Positions 44,106 through 53,905 of a DNA stretch of 64,000 bases are shown here, piece by piece. The stretch is from Flavobacteriales bacterium 33_180_T64 (GTDB lineage Bacteria; Bacteroidota; Bacteroidia; Flavobacteriales; Flavobacteriaceae), in assembly GCA_002162685.1 (NCBI GenBank), contig MAAQ01000002.1, forward strand, positions 62,001-126,000. The letters run 5' to 3'. The notes under the pieces are model-generated. The model ran no database searches. It was not told the origin of the DNA and worked only from the letters and a program-made list of their open reading frames with translations. Numbering within the stretch: the first letter of the stretch is position 1; the number at the start of each line of letters is the position of its first letter. Both the position numbers and the translations under genes were made by a program.

Positions 44106-44884
44106 AATCTCTTTTTAAATTCATATTAAATATAATTCCGAGACCTATACTCATCAGACTGAGTTACATTATACGTCCAATTTTAGCATTTTTTCTTAGA
44201 GGAAATACATTTACAGATCCAATTGATGGCAAAAGTTTCAAAAGTTTTTTACCTTACGGTTATGGCAATCAACGTAGCAACGTTTTATCGCCTTCTACAC
44301 TAAGTTTAGAACGTCATAGATTATTATGGTTATACCTAAAGAGTGAGACTAACTTCTTTTCAAAAGATACCGAATCGAGTTCAGCACTTCGAGTGCTTCA
44401 TTTTGCTCCAGAACAGTGTTTTCTAAAACGCTTTAAAAAACTTAAACATTTACACTATACGACAACCGATTTAGAATCGCCTATTGCAGATGTAAAAGCA
44501 GATATCTGTAACCTTCCATTTGAAGATAATAGCTATGATGTAATCTTATGTAATCATGTCTTGGAACATATTCCAGATGATACTAAAGCCATGCAAGAAT
44601 TGCATCGTGTATTAAAACCTAATGGCATGGCAATACTTCAGATTCCTCAAGACTTATCAAGAGAACATACTTTTGAAGATGATAGTATTACAGATAAAAA
44701 AGAGCGCGCTAAAATATTCGGTCAATATGACCATGTTCGTGTGTATGGTCGTGATTATTTTGACAAACTTAGAAGTATTGGCTTTAAAGTAGAAGAAATA
44801 GATTATACGTCTAAATTTTCTGAAGCACAAATAGAAAAATACTGTTTAGCTAAAGGCGAAATTATTCCTGTGGTTTATAAATAG
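44102..44884 (+). CDS. class I SAM methyltransferase
   Basis: A 260-aa protein. The N-terminal 40 residues are basic and hydrophobic (IIPRPILIRLSYIIRP). A Cys-poor central block (TDPIDGKSFKSFLPYGYG) precedes the SAM core: VLHFAPEQCFLKRF at motif I, YTTTDLESP, then LPFEDNSYDVILCNHVLEHIPDD and LKPNGMAILQIP. The replacement of the glycine-rich loop by FAPE is a feature of this flavobacterial subgroup. The acceptor is unknown. It starts inside the cupin stop. Confidence 0.88.
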   Translation: MKSLFKFILNIIPRPILIRLSYIIRPILAFFLRGNTFTDPIDGKSFKSFLPYGYGNQRSNVLSPSTLSLERHRLLWLYLKSETNFFSKDTESSSALRVLHFAPEQCFLKRFKKLKHLHYTTTDLESPIADVKADICNLPFEDNSYDVILCNHVLEHIPDDTKAMQELHRVLKPNGMAILQIPQDLSREHTFEDDSITDKKERAKIFGQYDHVRVYGRDYFDKLRSIGFKVEEIDYTSKFSEAQIEKYCLAKGEIIPVVYK

Positions 44885-45036
44885 TTTTATTTTGAGTAAA
44901 AGAAACTTACGTAGCTATTAAAAAAAATAGCCTGATTTTCATAAATGAATTTATCTAAACACAAATATGACAAAATAATTCGCTAACAAGAGAATGAACT
45001 GATTAAAGAAGGGTTTGAATTGCTAAAGCTCATGTT

Positions 45037-46041
45037 TTATTCAGGGAAATTATTCAAATTTAGAGTTTCAAATTCCTTAGCATCATTTTCAAAAACAATA
45101 AACACTTTAAGTTCAGGGTGTGACTGAAGAAAATGGGATACGTTTTCGATTCCCATAGCTTGAAATGCTGTCGCATAAGCATCCGCTATCATACAATCTT
45201 TAGCAATCACAGAAACACTAAGAATATTTGTTTTGCTTGGATACCCTGTTTTAGTATTGATGATATGTGCATACCGGTTTCCATTTTCATCAACTTTAAA
45301 TTTCCGATACGTTCCAGAAGTTGCCATGGCCTCATCTTTCAAACTTAATGCCTTATAAACAGATTGATTTCCATCAAATCGAGGCTCGTCTAATCCAACT
45401 TTCCAAGCATCGTTTTTTTCAACATTAAGACCTTTCGTTTTTATCTCTCCTCCTATTTCAACTAGGAAATTTTCAACATTATTATCTTCTAAAAATTGAG
45501 CAATAACATCAACACCATACCCTTTAGCAATAGCATTAAACTCAAGATAGGTGTCTTTAGATTTCTTAATTTTAAAACCTTCTCTGTCATATACTGAATG
45601 TACTTTATCCAAACCAACATGTGCCATTAGTTTTGTTATTGTAAGACTATCGGTTAAGAATTTGTTTTTATCAGCTCCAAAACTCCAAGCATTTACAACA
45701 TTACCAATTGTAGGATCAAAAGCACCATCTGTAGTTTTAAAAATTTCTTTTGAAACTAAAAATACTTTTTCAAAATGCGCATCCAAAATGACAGCTTCAT
45801 TTCTATTCAATTTTGAAATATCAGAATCTGAAATATATGTAGACATCGACTGGTTTACAATAGCAAACAAACTATCAAACTGCTTTGTATAATCAATTTC
45901 AGTATCATAAATAGCAGTATATGATGTTCCAAATACAGCTCCAGAAAGTTTTGTGTTTTCAAAAACTCGTGCTGTGTTTTTTGGTTCTTCTTTACATGAA
46001 AATAATACAAAAAGAATCCCTGCAAATAAAAACTGTTTCAT
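45037..46041 (-). CDS. apbE: FAD:protein FMN transferase, lipoprotein
   Basis: Transfers FMN from FAD to Thr/Ser of target proteins on the periplasmic face. Lipobox FSC at Cys16, then the ApbE core: MSTYISDSDISKLN, GAFDPTIGNVVNAWSFG, FNAIAKGYGVDVIA, LVEIGGEIKTKG, AHIINTKTGYP and the metal-binding ADAYATAFQAMG. Length is 334 aa. The likely clients are NqrB and NqrC, encoded 8-10 kb further on. It begins immediately after the stop of the preceding reverse gene (0-nt gap). Confidence 0.95.
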   Translation of the reverse strand: MKQFLFAGILFVLFSCKEEPKNTARVFENTKLSGAVFGTSYTAIYDTEIDYTKQFDSLFAIVNQSMSTYISDSDISKLNRNEAVILDAHFEKVFLVSKEIFKTTDGAFDPTIGNVVNAWSFGADKNKFLTDSLTITKLMAHVGLDKVHSVYDREGFKIKKSKDTYLEFNAIAKGYGVDVIAQFLEDNNVENFLVEIGGEIKTKGLNVEKNDAWKVGLDEPRFDGNQSVYKALSLKDEAMATSGTYRKFKVDENGNRYAHIINTKTGYPSKTNILSVSVIAKDCMIADAYATAFQAMGIENVSHFLQSHPELKVFIVFENDAKEFETLNLNNFPE

Positions 46042-46419
46042 CTAATTAAGGTTTGTTTCAAGAACTTGTATTCCATTATATTCAATAAGATACTCTTCAT
46101 TGAGATACACAGGTAAATCGTCTCCATTTGGGTTCCCTAAACCAACACCTGCATAGAGCACTTTGGCTTCTTTTTTTAGGGCGTGCTTCTTAAAAGTTTC
46201 CATCCAAATAACATCATAATTATTGGGATTTTCGGGAAGCTTTACGGCTCTTACAATGACAAAAAAATATTGACTATGTTTATCAATACAAACAAATTGC
46301 GGGTGCTTTTTTAATTTGCTATTAATAGCCACAAACTCAAATCCGCGTTGTTCTAAATCTTTTCCAACGTGATTCATTGCCAAGTTATGAAGTTCCTGTG
46401 CTGTTAAGGCTTTACTCAT
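46042..46419 (-). CDS. small conserved protein preceding apbE, function unknown
   Basis: A 125-aa soluble protein (MSKALTAQELHNLAMNHVGKDLEQRGFEF region first). It has no signal peptide, no cysteine pair and no cofactor motif, but has blocks HPQFVCIDKHSQYFFVIVRA and YAGVGLGNPNGDDLPVY. As I recall, homologues are often labelled as an NADH:quinone reductase subunit F because of the neighbouring gene, although nothing of NqrF is present. The frame is open from TTG 46434, but ATG 46419 lies right after a TAnnTTTG box and is preferred. It is likely co-transcribed with apbE. Confidence 0.82.
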   Translation of the reverse strand: MSKALTAQELHNLAMNHVGKDLEQRGFEFVAINSKLKKHPQFVCIDKHSQYFFVIVRAVKLPENPNNYDVIWMETFKKHALKKEAKVLYAGVGLGNPNGDDLPVYLNEEYLIEYNGIQVLETNLN

Positions 46420-46423
46420 ATGA

Positions 46424-46431
46424 CAAAGATA
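46424..46431 (-). promoter_or_regulatory. -7 box abutting the 46419 start
   Basis: Reverse-strand TATCTTTG fits TAnnTTTG and ends 4 nt before the ATG, so the transcript would be nearly leaderless. A TTG occurs 22 nt upstream instead of 19. Confidence 0.55.
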
Positions 46432-46439
46432 CAAACTTG

Positions 46440-47306
46440 CTATTTAAAACGTACAAATTTCGAACTGTTAAAAGTATAATTAGAGACAGGAATTTCTATA
46501 TCTTTTTTAAGTTGATACCATGGTGATATATGAGACTCTTCAAGATTTTTAACTAAATGAACACTTTGTGCTGGTGTATTGCCTTGGAACAACAAAAACA
46601 ACTTTTCGCCTTGATCATTAATCACGGCATCAGCAATCATTACTATATGTCCTGGTGAACCACCTTTAATAAGCATATCCCCAATTTTCAAATCTTTATC
46701 ATCAACAGATTTAAGCTCATTAAAAAGAGACAGAGTCCCTGAATACATATAGATTAAATTGAGGTAGTTATAAAAATTTGTTTCGGAATAATTAGCGGTT
46801 GCAGTTTTATGGAACGTCACTTTGCTTCCATTAATTTTTGGACGATAGCCTTCTGCATATTTTGCCCAAGAACAGTAATGACCAGATGTGAAGTTAAAGC
46901 CAATGTCTCTTTTTCTATTCTTTTTCCAAAGATATTCACTTCTAATTCTAATAAGTGCGTCTGCACATTGTTGTAATCCGTTTTTAGGAACAGGAACTTC
47001 TAATATCCCTATATGACCACCTTGCCAGAAATATTCAGAACTGTCGTAGTTTATGATTTTACTCCCAAAGGGTTTCAGCTTATAATTTCTAAGATATGTT
47101 TCAAAACTTCCCTCAGTATATGCAATACGCTCATAACCTTCTGGAGTATTTACTCTTGAAGCAATAGTTAGACTATCCTTATTAATAAGACTTGGTGTTT
47201 CAATACTAGCGGTAACTGTTTGCACTACTTTTTTTACGGGTTTAAACTGAAATGCTAAAACAACAAGCGATGAAAGAACTAAAATGGTAAGTAGTATTTT
47301 CTTCAT
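46440..47306 (-). CDS. exported DUF4846-type protein
   Basis: A 288-aa protein with an N-terminal signal or anchor (LLTILVLSSLVVLAFQF). Blocks NTPEGYERIAYTEGSFETYLR, NYDSSEYFWQGGHIGILEVP, QCADALIRIRSEYLWKK, GFNFTSGHYCSWAKYAEGYRP and LKIGDMLIKGGSPGHIVMIAD characterise the DUF4846 family. The GHIVMIAD and LLFQGNTPAQSVHL pieces could belong to a small cysteine/histidine catalytic or binding fold, but no role is known. It is upstream of the apbE pair on the same strand, though a separate promoter box lies between them. Confidence 0.87.
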   Translation of the reverse strand: MKKILLTILVLSSLVVLAFQFKPVKKVVQTVTASIETPSLINKDSLTIASRVNTPEGYERIAYTEGSFETYLRNYKLKPFGSKIINYDSSEYFWQGGHIGILEVPVPKNGLQQCADALIRIRSEYLWKKNRKRDIGFNFTSGHYCSWAKYAEGYRPKINGSKVTFHKTATANYSETNFYNYLNLIYMYSGTLSLFNELKSVDDKDLKIGDMLIKGGSPGHIVMIADAVINDQGEKLFLLFQGNTPAQSVHLVKNLEESHISPWYQLKKDIEIPVSNYTFNSSKFVRFK

Positions 47307-47514
47307 AATTAACAGAACGTCAAAACCTAAGATTTGTTATCTAGTGAATAAAAAAGTGTAAATTTAAACATTAGCTATAAATACCATAATAATCAATTCA
47401 TAGAATAATCGATCCATTTTTAATGATGTCTTTAATAAATACACAAAGAGACTAATTTTTGAAATATTTTATGAACCATAGCTATAAAAAACATCAAATC
47501 AATATACCAACATT

Positions 47515-50500
47515 ATGAAAACGCAGCATTCAATTCTCATTTGTCTTTCACTATTTTTTTTCGGAATACTAAACGCTCAAGACGCTTATTTCCAAACAGA
47601 CCCAACCTTATCGCCAGATGGTAAAACTATTGTATTTAGTTATGATGGTGATTTATGGAAAATACCATCATCTGGTGGAGAAGCATTACGTATCACAGCT
47701 ATGAAAGGAGAAGAAACATTACCTCGTATTTCTCCAGATGGCAAATGGATTGCTTTTAGTGCTACACAATATGGTAATAATGATGTGTTTATTATGCCTG
47801 TACATGGTGGAGAAATTAAACAGCTTACATTTCATGATACAGCTGATGATGTTGATAGTTGGTCTTGGGATTCTAAACAAATTTATTTTACGTCTTCGCG
47901 TTACAATCGATATAGTGGCTATAGCATAGCAATACATGGTGATACACCTTCACGATTGTTTGAACATTATTTTAATGACGTTTGTAATGTTGTACCGCAC
48001 CCAACAACAGGTGAATTATTTTTTAATGAGAGCTGGGAAAGTAAATACTTCACCCATCGTAAACGATATAAAGGCGATTTTAATCCGGATATCAAATCCT
48101 ATAACAACAAAACAAAAACCTATAAAGAGTATACCAGTTATAGAGGAAAAGATATGTGGACAACCATAGATAGAAACGGAACTATATTCTTTGCATCTGA
48201 TCAAGTTAATGGTGAGTATAATCTATATACATTTACGAATAACACCAAAACTGCACTCACAAAATTTAAATCATCTATAGGTAGACCACAAGTAAGTGCT
48301 AATGGTCAAAAGGTCGTTTTTACTAAAGATTATCAACTCTTTTTATATGATGTTGCAAATAAAAAAACTCAAAAAATTGCGATTACAATTCATAAAAATA
48401 ATACGCTTTCTAAAGCACAAGATTTTCAAGTCAAAGGGAATATTAGTTATTTCGATATCTCACCAGACAATAAAAAAATGGTCTTCGTATCTCGTGGTGA
48501 ATTATTTGTTTCAGACATTAAAGGAAAGTTTGTCAAAAAAATAAATACCACTTCTGACGAACGTGTCTTTGAGGTTAAATGGTTAAAAGACAATAAAACC
48601 CTTCTTTTTAATCAAACGGCTAATGGCTATAGTAATATCTATACAATTCCTGCTGATGGATCTGGCACAGAAAAACGCATAACGAATGAATCTAAAAAGA
48701 ATGTCAATCTAACTTTAGATTCTAAACTAGAGCATGTGGCTTATATTAGTGGACGTGATGAATTACGTTTGATGGATCTTAGCTCTTTTAAAAGCACTAC
48801 TGTCGTCACAGATGAGTTTTGGGATTTATATCCACCTGTGCCCCAATTTTCACCCGATGGTTCTTATTTACTCTACAATGCATATCGAAATTTTGAACTC
48901 GATGTATTTACGTATCATATTTCTTCAAAAAAAATAATTAACCTAACCAATACTGGTGTTAGCGAAAACAATCCTATCTGGTCTAAAGATGGTAGATATA
49001 TCTATTTTGATTCTAATTTAACCGAGCCTAATTTCCCTAGAGGAAATAACGATACTCATATTTACAGAATGGCTTTAGACCAATATGATACACCTTTTTC
49101 TTCAGAGAAATTTGACACTCTTTTTAAGGAAGAAGACAAGAACAAAGACGACGACAAAGAAGAAGAAGAAGAAGAAGAAGAAGAAGACAACACAAAAAAT
49201 GACATAATAATTACCATAAACACTCATGGTTTAATGGATCGCTTAGAGCGTATTAGTCCATCATTTGGATCTCAAGGAAATGCGTATGAAATCACCAAAG
49301 ATGAAGACATTTATATTTATTATGCCTCAAATCATGATGAAGGCACTTATAATTTATGGAGGACTGCTATAAAACCTTTTGAAAAAAACAAAACAGAAAA
49401 AGCTGATAAACAGCGTATAAATAATGGGCAAATAATAAGCATTAAAGACACGCATTATATGTTATTAAATGGGACTATTAATACTTTAAACGTGTCTACT
49501 AACAAAATGACTAAAATTGAAGTGGATGCTACATTGCGAAAGAACTTAACCAATGAATTTAATCAAATGTTCTTTGAGGCTTGGGCTGGCTTTGAAGCTA
49601 ATTTTTATGATGAAAATTTCCATGGTGAAAACTGGCAAAGATTAAGAGATAAATATGCTTCCTTTTTACCATACATTACAAAACGTTCCCAATTAAGCTT
49701 ATTATTTAATGATATGTTAGGAGAATTAAACACCTCTCATTTTGGGTTTAGAACTCGTGGTAAAGAAGACAACGTATATTATGGTAGTCGCACATTAGAA
49801 ACTGGTATTATATTCTCTAAAGATAAACCATATATGGTAGAACGTATCGTTACAAAAAGTCCTGCTGGTATTACAGGAAAGGACATTAAACCTGGTGATG
49901 TTCTTAAAAGTGTTAACGGATTAGCTATAGACACAAAAATGAATAGAGAAACTTATTTTTCAAAACCTTCTATGGATAAAGAAATACAACTTGTCTTTAA
50001 TAGAAATGATCAAAGCATTACTGTAAATATTCATCCTATTTCAACTGGAAATTTAAGAGGATTATTATATGACGAATGGGTAGCAAACAACCAATCTTAT
50101 GTTGATAATAAGAGTGGAAATAAAATTGCATATGTACACATGAAAAATATGGGAGGCGGAGAATTAAATAACTTCAAACGAGAAATGGTTTCTGAAGCTT
50201 ATAAAAAAGAGGCTCTTATTTTAGATTTAAGAAATAATACAGGCGGAAATGTTCATGATGATGTTTTGCAGTTTCTTTCTCAAAAGCCATATGCACAATG
50301 GAAATATAGAGAAGGAAAATTAGCACCACAACCTAATTTCGGACCAGCAGCTAAGCCCATAATTATTTTAATTAATGAGCAAACACTAAGTGATGCAGAA
50401 GTTACTTCCGCAGGGTTTAAAGAATTAGGCCTAGGTAAAGTTATAGGTACAGAAACCTATCGTTGGATTATTTTCACATCAGGAGCAGGTTTAGTTGATG

Positions 50501-50676
50501 GTTCTTTTTACAGATTACCATCTTGGGGTTGCTATACATTAAATGGTGATAATTTAGAAAAAACAGGCGTTGTTCCAGACATCTATATAACAGAAAATTT
50601 TAATGACCGATTACAAGGACATCAGCCACAACTAGATAAGGCTATTGAAGAAATTATGGAGGGGTTAAAAAATTAA
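47515..50676 (+). CDS. tricorn-like S41 peptidase, exported
   Basis: A 1053-aa protein with signal peptide ending ILNAQD. Residues of about 25-560 hold WD40/PD40 beta-propeller repeats (TLSPDGKTIVFSYDGDLW, RISPDGKWIAFSATQ). An acidic Asp/Glu linker follows (encoded by GAA x9). The C-terminal half has a helical bundle, a PDZ domain (GVDVLKSVNG-like GDVLKSVNGLAI) and the TSPc core with LILDLRNNTGG and EQTLSDAEV, where the Ser is the likely nucleophile. This is the tricorn-protease-homologue plan, degrading unfolded peptides. Exported location is inferred. A cupin lipoprotein follows after 3 nt. Confidence 0.93.
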   Translation: MKTQHSILICLSLFFFGILNAQDAYFQTDPTLSPDGKTIVFSYDGDLWKIPSSGGEALRITAMKGEETLPRISPDGKWIAFSATQYGNNDVFIMPVHGGEIKQLTFHDTADDVDSWSWDSKQIYFTSSRYNRYSGYSIAIHGDTPSRLFEHYFNDVCNVVPHPTTGELFFNESWESKYFTHRKRYKGDFNPDIKSYNNKTKTYKEYTSYRGKDMWTTIDRNGTIFFASDQVNGEYNLYTFTNNTKTALTKFKSSIGRPQVSANGQKVVFTKDYQLFLYDVANKKTQKIAITIHKNNTLSKAQDFQVKGNISYFDISPDNKKMVFVSRGELFVSDIKGKFVKKINTTSDERVFEVKWLKDNKTLLFNQTANGYSNIYTIPADGSGTEKRITNESKKNVNLTLDSKLEHVAYISGRDELRLMDLSSFKSTTVVTDEFWDLYPPVPQFSPDGSYLLYNAYRNFELDVFTYHISSKKIINLTNTGVSENNPIWSKDGRYIYFDSNLTEPNFPRGNNDTHIYRMALDQYDTPFSSEKFDTLFKEEDKNKDDDKEEEEEEEEEDNTKNDIIITINTHGLMDRLERISPSFGSQGNAYEITKDEDIYIYYASNHDEGTYNLWRTAIKPFEKNKTEKADKQRINNGQIISIKDTHYMLLNGTINTLNVSTNKMTKIEVDATLRKNLTNEFNQMFFEAWAGFEANFYDENFHGENWQRLRDKYASFLPYITKRSQLSLLFNDMLGELNTSHFGFRTRGKEDNVYYGSRTLETGIIFSKDKPYMVERIVTKSPAGITGKDIKPGDVLKSVNGLAIDTKMNRETYFSKPSMDKEIQLVFNRNDQSITVNIHPISTGNLRGLLYDEWVANNQSYVDNKSGNKIAYVHMKNMGGGELNNFKREMVSEAYKKEALILDLRNNTGGNVHDDVLQFLSQKPYAQWKYREGKLAPQPNFGPAAKPIIILINEQTLSDAEVTSAGFKELGLGKVIGTETYRWIIFTSGAGLVDGSFYRLPSWGCYTLNGDNLEKTGVVPDIYITENFNDRLQGHQPQLDKAIEEIMEGLKN
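49159..49185 (+). repeat. (GAA)9 trinucleotide repeat inside the protease gene
   Basis: Nine consecutive GAA codons encode a poly-Glu linker between the propeller and C-terminal part. Length change by slippage would stay in frame. Confidence 0.9.
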
Positions 50677-50679
50677 ACA

Positions 50680-51063
50680 ATGACTAAAACCACATATTTC
50701 AACTATGCAGTTTACATCTGTATTTTAATACTCTTTATTTGTTGCAATAACAAAAACACTTTACTAGACCCTTTAGAAGCTGGTTGGAATAACGAAGTGG
50801 TTTGTGAGCTCATTGAAGACCATTCAAAGATAAGAGTTTTGAGATGTACGTTCTCACCTGGTATTGGTCATGAACGTCATTATCACAAAGCCCATTTTGG
50901 GTATACAATTTCTGGTAGTAAATTTAGAATTAAAGATACTTCAGGAACTCGAGAAGTAAATGTCCCAACAGGATATAGTTTTAATAACGATGAGATTGAA
51001 TGGCACGAAGTACTCAATATTGGAGACAGTACAGCTGTCTTTTTAATTGTTGAATATAAATAA
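50680..51063 (+). CDS. cupin-like lipoprotein
   Basis: A 127-aa protein with a lipoprotein-type leader (ILFICCNNK, Cys about 21-22). The mature part is a small cupin barrel with two histidine motifs: PGIGHERHYHKAHFGYTISG and DEIEWHEVLNIGD. No catalytic assignment is possible. It starts 3 nt after the protease stop and so belongs to that transcript, and ends at a bidirectional terminator before nqrF. Confidence 0.82.
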   Translation: MTKTTYFNYAVYICILILFICCNNKNTLLDPLEAGWNNEVVCELIEDHSKIRVLRCTFSPGIGHERHYHKAHFGYTISGSKFRIKDTSGTREVNVPTGYSFNNDEIEWHEVLNIGDSTAVFLIVEYK

Positions 51064-51077
51064 CAACTAGATAAAAC

Positions 51078-51110
51078 AAAAAACCAACTCATAATGAGTT
51101 GGCTTTTTTA
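51078..51110. terminator. bidirectional terminator between cupin gene and nqr operon
   Basis: CCAACTCA pairs with TGAGTTGG (8 bp, loop TAA), with an A run before and T run after. It can end both the forward protease unit and the reverse nqr operon. Confidence 0.9.
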
Positions 51111-51159
51111 TATAAAATACTAAAACAAATTCAGTATATTCTTAGATGTCACTTGCGAC

Positions 51160-52473
51160 CTAACCTCCAAAGTCATCAAATCTAATATTCTCATCATCAA
51201 GACCAAAGTCTTCTCCCATTTTCTGAACAGCATTATTCATTAATGGTGGACCACAGAAATACAATTCTAAATCTTCTGGTGCATCATGTTTAGATAAATA
51301 TTCGTCAATTACAACTTGGTGAATAAAGCCGGTAAAGCCATCACCTTTTTCATCATCAACATCTTTTTTAAGTTTCCAGTTATCAGCATCTGTAGGATCT
51401 GACAATGCAATAAAGAATTTGAAATTTGGAAAATCTTTTTCTAATGCTCTAAAGTAGTGAATGTAAAATAATTCAGCTTTAGAACGCCCTCCATACCAAT
51501 ATGTAACTTTACGACCCGTTTTTAGAGTTCTGAATAAATGATATATATGCGAACGCATTGGTGCCATTCCTGCTCCTCCACCTACATATAACATTTCAGC
51601 TTCAGACTCATTAATAAAGAATTCACCATAAGGTCCTGAAATAGTTACTTTATCTCCAATTTTTTGATTAAATATATAAGATGAAGCTATCCCTGGGTTA
51701 ACGTCCATCCAACCACCTTTCGCACGATCAAAAGGAGGTGTAGCTACACGTACATTAAGCATAATTTTTCGTCCTTCAGCAGGATAAGAAGCCATTGAAT
51801 AAGCTCTTTCAACAGATTCGTTATTTTTCATAACCAAAGGCCATAGTCCAAATTTCTCCCAATCTGCTTTAAATTTATCTGGTTCTCCTGGATGATCTTC
51901 TGGATGTGCTGAAACATCCATTTCTGAAAATTTTATTTCACAATTAGGAATTTCAATCTGTATATAACCACCAGCTTTGTAGTTCATATCCTCTGGGATT
52001 TCAACTACAAATTCTTTAATAAATGTTGCTACATTATAGTTAGAGACTACAGTTGCTTCCCACTTTTTAATTCCAAAAATTTCTTCTGGAATTGTGATTT
52101 CCATATCTTGTTTTACTTTTACTTGACAAGATAAACGCACTCCATGTTGCAACTCTTTTCTGCTAAAATGTGGAATCTCTGTTGGAAGTGCTTCTCCTCC
52201 TCCAGATAAAACATGACATTCACATTGAATACATGTTCCACCACCACCACAAGCAGATGGTAAGAATATTTTTTCTGTACCTAAAGTAGATAGTAATGTC
52301 CCACCTGAAGCGACTTCTATTTCTTTTTCTCCATTAATCTTAATCATTACTGGGCCAGATGGTGATAATTTTTGTTTTACAACTAATAACAATCCAACCA
52401 ATATCAAGGTAATAATTAAAAACGCAACGACCGTTATTGCTATTGTTCCGCCTGTACTTGCTGCTAATATCAT
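51160..52473 (-). CDS. nqrF: Na+-translocating NADH:quinone reductase subunit F
   Basis: The NADH-oxidising subunit. An N-terminal membrane helix is followed by a 2Fe-2S ferredoxin domain ([16 protein letters not shown] with three cysteines, the fourth in RLSCQVKV), then an FAD domain ([10 protein letters not shown] with the RxYS motif) and an NADH domain ([23 protein letters not shown]). The C-terminal Phe-Gly-Gly end (RFDDFGG) is typical. Length is 437 aa, slightly over the usual 407-410 because of loops. It is last in the operon and followed by a terminator. Confidence 0.98.
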   Translation of the reverse strand: MILAASTGGTIAITVVAFLIITLILVGLLLVVKQKLSPSGPVMIKINGEKEIEVASGGTLLSTLGTEKIFLPSACGGGGTCIQCECHVLSGGGEALPTEIPHFSRKELQHGVRLSCQVKVKQDMEITIPEEIFGIKKWEATVVSNYNVATFIKEFVVEIPEDMNYKAGGYIQIEIPNCEIKFSEMDVSAHPEDHPGEPDKFKADWEKFGLWPLVMKNNESVERAYSMASYPAEGRKIMLNVRVATPPFDRAKGGWMDVNPGIASSYIFNQKIGDKVTISGPYGEFFINESEAEMLYVGGGAGMAPMRSHIYHLFRTLKTGRKVTYWYGGRSKAELFYIHYFRALEKDFPNFKFFIALSDPTDADNWKLKKDVDDEKGDGFTGFIHQVVIDEYLSKHDAPEDLELYFCGPPLMNNAVQKMGEDFGLDDENIRFDDFGG

Positions 52474-52479
52474 TTATCG

Positions 52480-53187
52480 TTAGTTTTTTGAATTATCAAT
52501 TTGTTCTACTTCTTTTTTAATCTTTTCAATAGCCGTTTGAGATATTACATTCTCATCACCAGCATCTCCTCCTCCAGTTAACATACCTCCAAAACTCATA
52601 AATCCAATTGCCATTAAACCTGTAATTATAAATGTAATTCCTAATCCTCTTAAGGGAGCTGGTACATTTGAATATCTTATTTTCTCACGAATAGCAGCTA
52701 TTGCTAAAATTGCTAAAAACCATCCTATTCCTGAACCAATACCGTAAACAGTTGCTTCTCCAAAAGTAGGGATCTCACGAGATTGCATAAATAATGAACC
52801 ACCTAAAATAGCACAGTTTACAGCAATAAGCGGTAAGAAAATACCCAAAGAGTTATATAATGAAGGAGAGAATTTCTCTACAACTATTTCTACCAATTGC
52901 ACCATAGTAGCAATGGTTGCTATAAACATGATAAAAGACAAGAAACTTAAATCATAAGTTGCGTATTCTTCCCCTAACCATGATAAAGCTCCTGGCTGTA
53001 ATAAGTATTTATCCAATAACCAGTTTAATGGTACTGTGATTGCTAATACAAAAATAACAGCTGCTCCAAGGCCAACTGCTGTGGTTACTTTTTTAGAGAC
53101 AGCAAGGTAAGAACACATTCCTAGGAATGTTGCAAATACCATGTTATCTATAAATATCGATTTGAAAAATAATTCTATATATTCCAT
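52480..53187 (-). CDS. nqrE: Na+-translocating NADH:quinone reductase subunit E
   Basis: Integral membrane subunit with six helices. Begins [19 protein letters not shown], and has [12 protein letters not shown] and [23 protein letters not shown], where the conserved Cys residues at the half-helix contribute to the membrane iron site with NqrD. Length is 235 aa, longer than the usual about 200 because of a charged C-terminal tail after GGGDAG. It starts 76 bp after nqrD; that spacer contains a short direct repeat. Confidence 0.97.
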   Translation of the reverse strand: MEYIELFFKSIFIDNMVFATFLGMCSYLAVSKKVTTAVGLGAAVIFVLAITVPLNWLLDKYLLQPGALSWLGEEYATYDLSFLSFIMFIATIATMVQLVEIVVEKFSPSLYNSLGIFLPLIAVNCAILGGSLFMQSREIPTFGEATVYGIGSGIGWFLAILAIAAIREKIRYSNVPAPLRGLGITFIITGLMAIGFMSFGGMLTGGGDAGDENVISQTAIEKIKKEVEQIDNSKN

Positions 53188-53194
53188 ATATTTT

Positions 53195-53226
53195 TTAGTA
53201 TTGAGTTTTGAGTAATTAGTATTGAG
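53195..53226. repeat. 11-bp direct repeat in the nqrD-nqrE spacer
   Basis: TTAGTATTGAG occurs at 53195-53205 and 53216-53226, 21 bp apart, in the only sizeable gap of the nqr operon. The words resemble AT-rich intergenic filler I know from other flavobacteria. Confidence 0.7.
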
Positions 53227-53263
53227 AAATCTCTATTCTCATATCTAACACCTCACTACTATT

Positions 53264-53902
53264 TTAGTCTTCTATTAATGCTTTGTTTTTACTTCGTTGT
53301 ATCCAAATAATAATTCCTAATGTAATCAAGGCCATTGGCGCTAATAACATAAATCCATTATTTTCATATCCATAAGCATAAACACCTGTTTTTTCAATTG
53401 AATCTCCTAGTACTTTAAATCCTAATAAGGTTCCTGACCCTAATAATTCTCTAAAAAAACCAACGATAATTAAAATCACACCATATCCTGCTGCATTTCC
53501 TATTCCATCAAGAAATGACCTCCATGGTTTGTTTGCAAGAGCAAAAGCTTCAAAACGCCCCATGATGATACAGTTGGTTATAATTAATCCAACAAAAACC
53601 GATAGTGTTTTACTCAATTGATATGCAAATGCTTTTAAAATTAAATCGACTATAATTACTAGTGCTGCAACTATTATAAGTTGAACAATGATTCTAATTT
53701 TTGAAGGAATAATATTTCTCATTAAAGAGATTATGACATTTCCTACGCCCAGTACAAACAATACTGCAATTGCCATCACTATCGAAGCTTCTAATTCTGC
53801 TGTAATTGCTAATGCAGAACAAATCCCCAATACTTGAATAGTAATTGGATTATCATCTGTTAATGGATCTGTTATTAAGTTACTGTCTTTAAAAAGTCCC
53901 AT
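53264..53902 (-). CDS. nqrD: Na+-translocating NADH:quinone reductase subunit D
   Basis: Six-helix membrane subunit, 212 aa, pseudo-symmetric to NqrE. The segments [15 protein letters not shown] and [16 protein letters not shown] contain the conserved cysteines of the intramembrane iron centre, and [23 protein letters not shown] is the second inverted half. It starts 3 nt after the nqrC stop. Confidence 0.97.
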   Translation of the reverse strand: MGLFKDSNLITDPLTDDNPITIQVLGICSALAITAELEASIVMAIAVLFVLGVGNVIISLMRNIIPSKIRIIVQLIIVAALVIIVDLILKAFAYQLSKTLSVFVGLIITNCIIMGRFEAFALANKPWRSFLDGIGNAAGYGVILIIVGFFRELLGSGTLLGFKVLGDSIEKTGVYAYGYENNGFMLLAPMALITLGIIIWIQRSKNKALIED

Positions 53903-53905
53903 ATA

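Noticed and set aside
46042-46419. NADH:quinone reductase subunit F annotation for the small protein before apbE
   Set aside because: It has no ferredoxin, FAD or NADH motif. The real nqrF is at 51160-52473.
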